Shown here: in pieces, positions 1 to 5,455 of the stretch
Layout of the letters: every line of letters starts with the position of its first letter
How positions within the stretch are numbered: the first letter of the stretch is position 1
NCBI GenBank assembly: GCA_030151145.1
Contig: JASLEL010000309.1
Coordinates: 1 to 14,105 of the forward strand
Reading direction: 5' to 3'
Length of the DNA: 14,105 nucleotides
DNA from: Aquirhabdus sp.
GTDB taxonomy: Bacteria > Pseudomonadota > Gammaproteobacteria > Pseudomonadales > Moraxellaceae
Position numbers and translations under genes: made by a program
Notes under the pieces: generated by a model
The model's database searches: none
Told to the model about the DNA's origin: nothing
What the model saw: the letters and a program-made list of their open reading frames with translations, nothing else

Positions 1-756
1 TTGGGACTGGCGCTCAAGCCGATATTGGCTCCGCTGGTCACGCCTGCTTTGTATTTGGGCATCCTGTATATCTGCGTGCTGCCATCGACCGTGCAGTCGT
101 CGATTGCCTTTACCTCGGTCGCCCATGGCAATATCCCGGCAGCCGTATGCAGCGCCTCGGCCTCCAGCATTATCGGGATCTTTGTCACCCCGGTTCTGGT
201 CGGGACGTTGATCCTGTCGGGTAGCAGCAGTCAGGGTTATGATGCGGCCCATGCGGTGATTCAGATCATCCTACTACTGCTGGTGCCCTTTGTCGCAGGG
301 CAGATTGCGCATCGCTGGATCTATGGCTGGATTCAGCGTCACCCGAAGCTCGTCAAGGTGGTCGATCAGGGCTCGATACTCTTGGTGGTCTATACCGCAT
401 TCAGCGAGTCGGTGGTGGAGGGGCTGTGGCATCAGTTGCCGCTCACCGCGCTGCTCGGGGTCTTCGTGATCTGTGGCGTGCTGCTGGCGATCATGATGCT
501 GATCACGACGTATGGCAGTCGTCTCTTGGGCTTTAACAAAGAAGATGAAATCACCATCGTCTTCTGCGGCTCCAAAAAGAGCCTTGCCAGTGGTGTACCC
601 ATGGCGAAGGTGCTGTTTGCCGGACATCCGATTGGTTTGATTGTGCTTCCACTGATGCTGTTTCATCAGCTACAGCTGATGGTGTGTGCGGTATTGGCAC
701 AGCGTTATGCACGCAGGCTGGCCCCCAAAGGTGCTATTGCACCCAAGGCGTCTTAA
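1..756 (+). CDS. YfeH-like bile acid:sodium symporter family protein (3' part)
   Basis: This is the C-terminal 251 residues of an inner-membrane carrier of the SBF-like/YfeH branch of the bile acid:sodium symporter superfamily. The reading frame is open to the left edge, and the family is usually about 330 residues, so roughly 80 N-terminal residues (2-3 helices) should lie upstream; the TTG at position 1 is probably an internal Leu codon. Recognisable family segments are LPSTVQSSIAFTS followed by GNIPAAVCSASASSIIG, the broken-helix region that lines the ion/substrate site in this fold, and later FCGSKKSLASGVPMA, the matching segment of the second repeat. Several hydrophobic helices alternate with short loops. 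It ends in TAA at 754-756. The substrate is unknown; members are annotated only as putative sodium-dependent anion transporters. The next gene (sbp) is co-oriented, 112 bp away, with a hairpin between. Confidence 0.88.
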   Translation: MGLALKPILAPLVTPALYLGILYICVLPSTVQSSIAFTSVAHGNIPAAVCSASASSIIGIFVTPVLVGTLILSGSSSQGYDAAHAVIQIILLLLVPFVAGQIAHRWIYGWIQRHPKLVKVVDQGSILLVVYTAFSESVVEGLWHQLPLTALLGVFVICGVLLAIMMLITTYGSRLLGFNKEDEITIVFCGSKKSLASGVPMAKVLFAGHPIGLIVLPLMLFHQLQLMVCAVLAQRYARRLAPKGAIAPKAS

Positions 757-829
757 TGCGGATCTGCTTTGCAGCCTGTAGCATAAGCACTGCTGAAATC
801 ATTATTTTTACCACTAAGTCAGATCAATT

Positions 830-868
830 ACCCTCAGATTTCTAAAAAAGATTCTGAGGGTTGCTTTT
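830..868 (+). promoter_or_regulatory. Hairpin holding the sbp Shine-Dalgarno; possible terminator of the upstream gene
   Basis: ACCCTCAGA (830-838) and TCTGAGGGT (853-861) form a perfect 9-bp stem around a 14-nt A-rich loop, in which TCT 841-843 can also pair with AGA 849-851. The 3' arm contains GAGGG (856-860), the only Shine-Dalgarno-like sequence at a sensible distance (8 nt) from the sbp ATG at 869. Folding would therefore hide the ribosome binding site. The stem is also followed by TGCTTTT, so it could end transcription of the upstream symporter gene instead. The pairing is seen directly; either function is inference. Confidence 0.6.
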
Positions 869-1909
869 ATGTCACATCACACGGCGCATCGTTTGATCAG
901 GTTTGTAGGGCATGCACGACGAGGGAGGTTGATCGTCGGAGTGCTGCTGCCTGCATTACTCTGTGCGTCGGCGTCTTGGGCAGGTACGACACTCCTGAAT
1001 GTCTCCTATGACCCGACCCGTGAGCTGTATAGCGACTATGATCAGGCATTCGCCCGCTACTGGCAAAGTAAAACCGGCGAGCAAGTACAGACCAAAGAGT
1101 CGCATGGCGGCTCAGGCAAGCAGGCGCGCGCCGTGATCGAGGGACTGGAGGCCGATGTAGTGACGCTGGCGCTCGCCAACGACATTGATGCCATCAGCGA
1201 TGCCGGTCTGATCAATCCCAATTGGCAGAAACGCCTGCCGCACAATGCCGCACCCTATACCTCAACCATTGTCTTCCTTGTACGCAAGGGCAACCCCAAG
1301 CATATCCGCGACTGGTCGGATCTCGTCAAGCCGGGCGTGAGCATCGTCACTCCGAACCCTAAGACGGGTGGTGCATCGCGCTGGGCGTATCTCGCGGCGT
1401 GGGGCTCTGTGGTCCAGCGTGGCGGTAGCCCTGCACAGGCCAAAGACTTCGTGTCACAGCTGTATAAGAATGTCGCGGTATTGGACTCGGGCTCACGCGG
1501 CTCACTCACCACTTTTGCTCAGCGTGGCATCGGTGATGTGCTGCTGACTTGGGAGAACGAAGCGCTGCTCGCGGGCAAGGAGTTGGGCGCGGATCAGTTT
1601 GAGATCGTGACGCCGCCGATCTCGATTCTGGCGGAGCCGTCGGTGGCGGTGGTGGATAAAGTCGTGGACAAGCACGGTACGCGCAAGCAAGCCGAAGCTT
1701 ACTTAAATTATCTCTATAGTCCAGAAGGGCAGGACATCGTGGCGAAGCATTTCTATCGTCCGATTGATCAGTCGGTGGCGGCACGCTACGGCAAGCAGTT
1801 TGCGCCAGTCAAGCTGTTTACCATTGATCAGGTCTTTGGTGGTTGGCGCAAGGCGCAGCAGACGCACTTTGCGGAAGGTGGGGTGTTTGATCAGATTTAT
1901 GCGAAGTGA
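869..1909 (+). CDS. sbp: Periplasmic sulfate-binding protein
   Basis: A 346-residue solute-binding protein that captures sulfate (possibly thiosulfate) in the periplasm for the CysTWA ABC importer, feeding cysteine biosynthesis. The N-terminus is a Sec signal peptide with an unusually long, Arg-rich n-region (residues 1-20), a hydrophobic core at about 21-35 and likely cleavage after SWA at residue 38. The mature protein opens with LLNVSYDPTREL, the classic Sbp/CysP signature, then SHGGSGKQARAV, LEADVVTLALA, APYTSTIVFLVRKGNPK and NPKTGGASRWAYLAAWG (the family usually has NPKTSGGARW). Length after processing matches the family. The ATG at 869 has GAGGG 8 nt upstream; a later GTG at 941 would destroy the signal peptide n-region. 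No cysT, cysW or cysA is adjacent, so it must work with a permease encoded elsewhere. Stop TGA at 1907-1909. Confidence 0.95.
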   Translation: MSHHTAHRLIRFVGHARRGRLIVGVLLPALLCASASWAGTTLLNVSYDPTRELYSDYDQAFARYWQSKTGEQVQTKESHGGSGKQARAVIEGLEADVVTLALANDIDAISDAGLINPNWQKRLPHNAAPYTSTIVFLVRKGNPKHIRDWSDLVKPGVSIVTPNPKTGGASRWAYLAAWGSVVQRGGSPAQAKDFVSQLYKNVAVLDSGSRGSLTTFAQRGIGDVLLTWENEALLAGKELGADQFEIVTPPISILAEPSVAVVDKVVDKHGTRKQAEAYLNYLYSPEGQDIVAKHFYRPIDQSVAARYGKQFAPVKLFTIDQVFGGWRKAQQTHFAEGGVFDQIYAK

Positions 1910-2085
1910 CAGAGGCTAGGATTAGAAAGCCATGTCAGTTTTGAGTAAGAGCAAACAAGCGCCTTGTTGCTCTTTGCAGGGACGCTGAGCGCAGCTGTTC
2001 GAGCCATGGATGGCGAGTTCTGCGCGAAAAAGGGGTTTTGCTTACTTTTGCCCAGTCAAAAGTGAGGCCTGCGGCAGGCAAGCCC
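1910..2085. repeat. Composite intergenic repeat of stacked inverted repeats between convergent genes
   Basis: This noncoding stretch after sbp holds three imperfect hairpins. (i) GAGCAAACAAG (1949-1959) and CTTGTTGCTC (1963-1972) pair over 10 bp with one bulged A and a CGC triloop. (ii) CTTACTTTTG (2041-2050) and CAAAAGTGAG (2057-2066) pair over 10 positions, one being G-T, with a 6-nt loop. (iii) GCCTG (2067-2071) and CAGGC (2075-2079) pair round CGG. Between (i) and (ii) lies about 70 nt without obvious coding. The block resembles dispersed intergenic repeats of gammaproteobacteria, where a TTACTTTTG/CAAAAGT core is common; that assignment is from memory and needs a genome-wide search. No coding sequence with a credible RBS was seen. 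Confidence 0.45.
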
Positions 2086-2131
2086 AAATGAAAATCCCCA
2101 CAGTAGAGACTACAGTGGGGATTTTTCATTT
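2086..2131. terminator. Strong bidirectional terminator between sbp and the EVE gene
   Basis: A long, nearly perfect hairpin: AAATGAAAATCCCCAC (2086-2101) pairs with GTGGGGATTTTTCATTT (2115-2131), one extra T on the right arm, one A-A mismatch, then an inner GTAG/CTAC stem (2103-2106, 2110-2113) closed by an AGA triloop. A runs on the left and T runs on the right give U-tracts on both strands, as expected between convergent sbp (+) and the EVE gene (-). Confidence 0.85.
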
Positions 2132-2140
2132 CATTGGTAC

Positions 2141-2173
2141 GCCTTAGCCGATGACGCTTTTAAGCGTGAAGGC
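2141..2173. other. Two-part hairpin just beyond the EVE gene stop
   Basis: GCCTT (2141-2145) pairs with AAGGC (2169-2173), enclosing a second stem ACGCT (2154-2158) with AGCGT (2163-2167). It lies 12 nt past the stop of the minus-strand EVE gene and could protect the 3' end of that mRNA. It has no U-tract, so it is not called a terminator. Confidence 0.3.
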
Positions 2174-2184
2174 CTTATTTGCAA

Positions 2185-2643
2185 TCAGTCCCGTGCATGC
2201 CGCGCCATAATCGCCTGCCATTCAGCCTCAGTCAGCGGCATGAGCGACAGACGATTGCCTTTGCGCACCAGTGCCAGATCAGCCAGCTCCGGCATGGTTT
2301 TGAGCTCTTCAAGCGGGATCTGCTTGGCCCAGATCTCACCAAACTTCACATCGACGCCGGTCCAGCGTGGATTATCGGCAGGTGATTTGGGATCGTAGTA
2401 GTGATGCTCAGGATTAAACTGCGTCGGGTCGGGGTAGCCTGCACGGGCGATTGTCATCTGACCAACGATGCCGGGGATTTTGCAGTTAGAGTGGTAGAAT
2501 AGCGCCTGATCGCCCACAGCCATCTGGCGCATGTAGTTGCGTGCCTGATAGTTGCGCACGCCATCCCAGAGGGCGGTGCCACGGGCTTTGAGGTGCTCAA
2601 TGCCAAACGTTTCCGGTTCAGACTTCATGAGCCAATACGCCAT
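2185..2643 (-). CDS. EVE domain-containing protein (thymocyte nuclear protein 1-like)
   Basis: A 152-residue single-domain EVE protein (PUA-like fold, PF01878). The family signature is complete: MAYWLMKSEP at the N-terminus, WDGVRNYQARNYMR at about residues 26-39, GDQALFYHSN at 44-53 and GIVGQMTIAR at 58-67. Known EVE domains bind modified bases, such as methylated cytosines in DNA or modified RNA, through an aromatic cage, but the cellular role of bacterial stand-alone members is poorly defined. It is likely cytoplasmic. Length fits the family (about 150). The ATG at 2641-2643 has AGGAG upstream with a 6-nt spacer, read on the minus strand. The gene diverges from hemW with an 11-bp gap, so its promoter must lie inside the hemW coding region. 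Stop TGA at 2185-2187. Confidence 0.93.
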   Translation of the reverse strand: MAYWLMKSEPETFGIEHLKARGTALWDGVRNYQARNYMRQMAVGDQALFYHSNCKIPGIVGQMTIARAGYPDPTQFNPEHHYYDPKSPADNPRWTGVDVKFGEIWAKQIPLEELKTMPELADLALVRKGNRLSLMPLTEAEWQAIMARHARD

Positions 2644-2654
2644 AGGATACTCCT
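2644..2654. promoter_or_regulatory. Overlapping divergent ribosome binding sites (EVE gene / hemW)
   Basis: The 11 bp between the two start codons carry both Shine-Dalgarno sequences: AGGA (2644-2647) for hemW, 7 nt before its GTG, and CTCCT (2650-2654), which reads AGGAG on the minus strand, 6 nt before the EVE ATG. There is no room for any promoter here, so each transcript must start inside the opposite gene and the two mRNA leaders must be complementary. Confidence 0.75.
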
Positions 2655-3905
2655 GTGTTAAATCCCGATACGATCATCGCTGCTACAGTGACTAAAAATA
2701 ATGCGGCCCCAGTATTTGCGGCCTCGCATGTGACAGCGGATATCCCGCTTGCGCTGTATATTCACATGCCCTGGTGCGTCAAGAAATGCCCGTATTGTGA
2801 TTTTAACTCACATGCCGTCCCGCAGGATATGTTTTCAGCCAACGGTACCTTATCCGTGGCGCTTGAGCAGCCTTACTTGGATGCCTTGATCGCAGATGCG
2901 GCGACACAAACCGCGTGGGGGGCAGGGCGTGCGATCAGCAGTATCTTTGTCGGTGGCGGTACGCCGTCCCTGATCTCGGCTCAGGGTTATCAGCAGCTCT
3001 TTCGTGAACTCCGTGAGTTGTACCCTTTTGCCGATGATTGCGAGATCACGCTGGAGGCCAATCCGGGGACGCTGGAGCATGCGCCGTTTGGCGAGTATCT
3101 CTCGGCGGGCATTAACCGCTTGTCACTGGGTGTGCAGACCTTCGATAGTGGATTGCTCAAGACGCCGGGACGGATTCATAGCGCGGCGGAGGCGGGTTCG
3201 GCCATCAGACGTGCCCGTGCCGATGGCTTTAACCGGCTCAATGTCGATCTCATGCACGGTCTGCCGGGGCAGACCGTGGCGCAAGCGCTGAGTGATCTTC
3301 AGCAAGCCATCGACGGCGGAGCCACACATCTGTCGTGGTATCAGCTCACCATCGAGCCGAATACGGTGTTTTACCGCACCCAGCCGATCCTGCCGGATGA
3401 AGACCGGCTGGCCGAGATACAGGCGGCGGGCGAGGCGCTGCTACGGGCGGCGGGCTTTGTCCAGTATGAGGTGTCGGCGTGGACGCGGGAGCTGCCGAGT
3501 CGGCATAATTTGAACTATTGGCAGTTTGGCGATTACCTTGCGATTGGTGCGGGGGCGCATGGCAAGTTTAGTCTGGTTGAGGATGGGCAGCTTTCGGTGC
3601 ATCGTTTTCAGAAGTCGCGTCTGCCGAAGGACTACCTTGCACAGGTGCCAGCACCGGCTTTGCAACTGGATCAGGTCGCTGCGGTCGATCTGCCGTTTGA
3701 ATTTATGATGAATGCCCTACGGCTCGTGGATGGGGTGCCGAGAGCCAATTTTACGTTATTTACGGGGCTGCCATGGCGCGAGATCGATGGAGTCGTCAAC
3801 CGACTGGAGCAGGAGGGGCTGCTACAGACTACGGACCGGCTGGCTTGCACGCCAACCGGATTGAACTATCTCAATGAAGTGCTGGGGCGCTTCACTGAGG
3901 ACTAG
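2655..3905 (+). CDS. hemW: Radical SAM heme chaperone HemW
   Basis: A 416-residue radical SAM protein of the HemW (HemN-like) group, known to bind heme and deliver it to membrane hemoproteins; it is not the coproporphyrinogen oxidase. The iron-sulfur/SAM motif is CVKKCPYC (Cys41, 45, 48) followed by DF, lacking the fourth Cys typical of true HemN. YIHMPWC precedes it; GGGTPSLI at about 100-107, ITLEANPGT and NRLSLGVQTF follow, then NRLNVDLMHGLPGQT and the HemW C-terminal region from about 290 with HNLNYW and IGAGAHG. Start is GTG at 2655 with AGGA 7 nt upstream; a later Val codon (GTG) lacks an RBS. The first about 30 residues are a poorly conserved extension. The usual neighbour rdgB is absent; it diverges from the EVE gene. 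Stop TAG at 3903-3905. Confidence 0.94.
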   Translation: MLNPDTIIAATVTKNNAAPVFAASHVTADIPLALYIHMPWCVKKCPYCDFNSHAVPQDMFSANGTLSVALEQPYLDALIADAATQTAWGAGRAISSIFVGGGTPSLISAQGYQQLFRELRELYPFADDCEITLEANPGTLEHAPFGEYLSAGINRLSLGVQTFDSGLLKTPGRIHSAAEAGSAIRRARADGFNRLNVDLMHGLPGQTVAQALSDLQQAIDGGATHLSWYQLTIEPNTVFYRTQPILPDEDRLAEIQAAGEALLRAAGFVQYEVSAWTRELPSRHNLNYWQFGDYLAIGAGAHGKFSLVEDGQLSVHRFQKSRLPKDYLAQVPAPALQLDQVAAVDLPFEFMMNALRLVDGVPRANFTLFTGLPWREIDGVVNRLEQEGLLQTTDRLACTPTGLNYLNEVLGRFTED

Positions 3906-3916
3906 TTGAGGATTAA

Positions 3917-3945
3917 AGGCTTAGGCAACGTCTCGGGTTAAGCCT
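3917..3945. terminator. Weak hairpin between convergent hemW and the AI-2E family gene
   Basis: AGGCTTA (3917-3923) and TAAGCCT (3939-3945) form a perfect 7-bp stem with a 15-nt loop. The right arm overlaps the minus-strand stop codon (3944-3946). On the minus strand the stem is followed by only a short T-rich TTAAT; on the plus strand there is no U-tract. It is the only candidate terminator in the 38-bp gap and a poor one. Confidence 0.3.
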
Positions 3946-5026
3946 AGAGCGAGGACTCTGCGTCTGACAGCTCCTCAGCACCAGACATGCCGTTGGTCTG
4001 CCATTCACGCCAGACGGCGAGCAGGACCGCCAAGATTACCGGACCGATAAACAGCCCGATCAGTCCAAAGGCTCCCAAGCCCCCCAGTACGCCAAACATC
4101 ACCAGCAGGAAGGGTACTTCCGTGACCCCAGAGATCACGATCGGGCGAATGATATTGTCGATCCAGCTCACGGCAAATAATCCCCAAAGCGCAAGGCCAA
4201 TGGCAGGCACAGTGTGACCTTGGGCAAACAGCCACAGACTGACGCCTCCCCAAGCCACGGGGGCACCAAAGGGAATCAGCGCCAGAAATGCCGTCAGGAG
4301 GAAGAGCAAAATCGGGCTGGGTGCACCAGCGACGGCATAACCGATGGTCGCCAGTAAAGCCTGAGCCAGTGCAGTCAGGCCAATGCCATACACCACCGCC
4401 TGCGTAGTCTGACCGATCTCCTTCAGATAGCCGTCCACACGTGGACCCAGCACATGATGCAACGCACGTCGCACCTGTGCAAGGATCGTATCGCCATCAC
4501 GATAGAGAAAGAACACCGTCATGAGCGCAAAGCCGAGCTTGGCGCTGTTTTGCATCACTTCATTGATGATGACTTTGCCGTAGTTCAGGTGCGACTGTAC
4601 CCACTGACGAATGCTTTGAAACAGCCCGCTCGGGTCCTGATTGACCTGGTCGACCATGCTCTGGATCTCAGGGCCCACCCACGGCATCCGAACGACCTCC
4701 GGTGGCACACTCAAGCGTCCCTGCGTGATCTGGGCTTGCAGGTTGACGAAGGCATCGCGAATGTCCTGCTGCAAGAGCAGCATGCCCATGAGGATCGGCA
4801 CGCCGACCACGAGGACCAATGCCAGTGTCATGAGCAGCGCGCTGGTATTATCCCGCTCGGGCAGGCGCTTGCGCAGCCGGGTATACAAGGGCCAAGTGAC
4901 ATAAGCCAGAATCGCCGCCCATAGCGTTGGCGTAATAAAAAAGACCAAGACCTGATAGCTGAGCAAAAAGAGCCCGATCAACAGCAGTAATAAGAGAAAG
5001 CGTCGGGTGGTGACGGAGGTGGACAT
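3944..5026 (-). CDS. AI-2E family (PerM-like) membrane protein
   Basis: A 360-residue inner-membrane protein of the AI-2E/PerM family (PF01594), expected to have about eight helices. Two helices lie near the N-terminus (about residues 9-26 and 28-45), a third at about 62-82, then a soluble loop of about 75 residues containing MPWVGPEIQSMV, then the C-terminal helix set with VFFLYRDGD, QATIGYAVAG-like segments, ALIPFGAPVAWGG, DNIIRPIVISG and the conserved GLIGLFIGPVILA near the end. Family members include TqsA (AI-2 export) and a sodium/proton antiporter, so the substrate cannot be assigned; most are simply permeases. The ATG at 5024-5026 is preferred because GAGG lies 5 nt upstream; a TTG 30 nt earlier has no RBS. 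Divergent from the SLC13-like gene, sharing the long spacer. Stop TAG at 3944-3946. Confidence 0.88.
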   Translation of the reverse strand: MSTSVTTRRFLLLLLLIGLFLLSYQVLVFFITPTLWAAILAYVTWPLYTRLRKRLPERDNTSALLMTLALVLVVGVPILMGMLLLQQDIRDAFVNLQAQITQGRLSVPPEVVRMPWVGPEIQSMVDQVNQDPSGLFQSIRQWVQSHLNYGKVIINEVMQNSAKLGFALMTVFFLYRDGDTILAQVRRALHHVLGPRVDGYLKEIGQTTQAVVYGIGLTALAQALLATIGYAVAGAPSPILLFLLTAFLALIPFGAPVAWGGVSLWLFAQGHTVPAIGLALWGLFAVSWIDNIIRPIVISGVTEVPFLLVMFGVLGGLGAFGLIGLFIGPVILAVLLAVWREWQTNGMSGAEELSDAESSL

Positions 5027-5232
5027 GGCAGCCTCATCGATGTGATCTGGTTTCAAATCATTAAAAAATCAACGTGATGTCATCAGCAGCATAGCGGATC
5101 ATCGGGCTTGCGCGCTGTATGAAAGATGTACATGGTCTCGGGTATCTCTGTGCGGGTGCGATCTGTGGCGGCAGGAGCAAAACCTATGGGTCGTGGTTTG
5201 GGTGGTCGTATTTTTGCATGACATGATTTGGG

Positions 5233-5276
5233 TAGGTGCGAGTCAGGTGTGATCCGGATCAAACCCGCAGCACCTA
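5233..5276. promoter_or_regulatory. Nested dyad, candidate operator
   Basis: An inner palindrome at 5246-5265 has TGATCC/GGATCA perfectly symmetric at its centre (5250-5261) and GGT/ACC outside a single G/A mismatch, matching at 9 of 10 positions per arm. Around it, TAGGTGC (5233-5239) and GCACCTA (5270-5276) form a perfect 7-bp outer inverted repeat almost exactly concentric with the inner one. No U-tract follows on either strand, so a dimeric regulator site or cruciform is more likely than a terminator. It lies between divergent genes and upstream of the candidate promoter at 5339-5347. Confidence 0.5.
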
Positions 5277-5338
5277 TCAAAAAATAGCCGCTAAAATTTT
5301 AAATTTAATCGTATATTCATACGGTTGTGCTTGCATTT

Positions 5339-5347
5339 TGTTATGCT
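5339..5347 (+). promoter_or_regulatory. Candidate extended -10 promoter for the SLC13-like operon
   Basis: TGTTATGCT contains a TG dinucleotide one base before TATGCT (4 of 6 to TATAAT), the extended -10 form that needs little -35 contact. An AT-rich tract at about 5290-5320 could act as an UP element. No good -35 at 16-18 bp was found. Transcription would begin near 5354, giving a leader of about 100 nt with a hairpin at 5376-5398. Confidence 0.35.
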
Positions 5348-5455
5348 CGGCGCGCGTAACGCTGGCGATCGCGGAACTGCGCGTGGATCGCGGGCAGTCT
5401 GCGCTATTTTGGCTCATATCCCCCAAAAACGACTAAAGGACATCAACCAATCACC

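Larger units (their letters stand above)
5027..5455. other. Divergent intergenic regulatory region without a gene
   Basis: This 429-bp spacer separates the minus-strand AI-2E family gene from the plus-strand SLC13-like gene. I found no convincing coding sequence: short frames at 5083-5280 (-) and 5236-5436 (+) lack an RBS and any recognisable protein. It contains a nested dyad at 5233-5276, an A+T-rich tract at about 5290-5320, a candidate extended -10 element at 5339-5347 and a structured leader with a hairpin at 5376-5398 (ACTGC/GCAGT plus inner GCG/CGC). I could not find a good promoter for the minus-strand gene. Confidence 0.5.

Noticed and set aside
5027..5056. Longer AI-2E family protein starting at a TTG at 5056
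   Set aside because: No Shine-Dalgarno before the TTG, whereas the ATG at 5024-5026 has GAGG 5 nt upstream and begins the expected N-terminus.
5083..5280. 65-codon minus-strand frame in the divergent spacer
   Set aside because: No RBS, proline/arginine-rich low-quality composition, and it runs through the nested dyad.
5364..5371. GCGATCGC octamer in the SLC13-like leader
   Set aside because: Identical to the HIP1 motif of cyanobacteria, but nothing else here is cyanobacterial and a single copy is expected by chance in GC-rich DNA.
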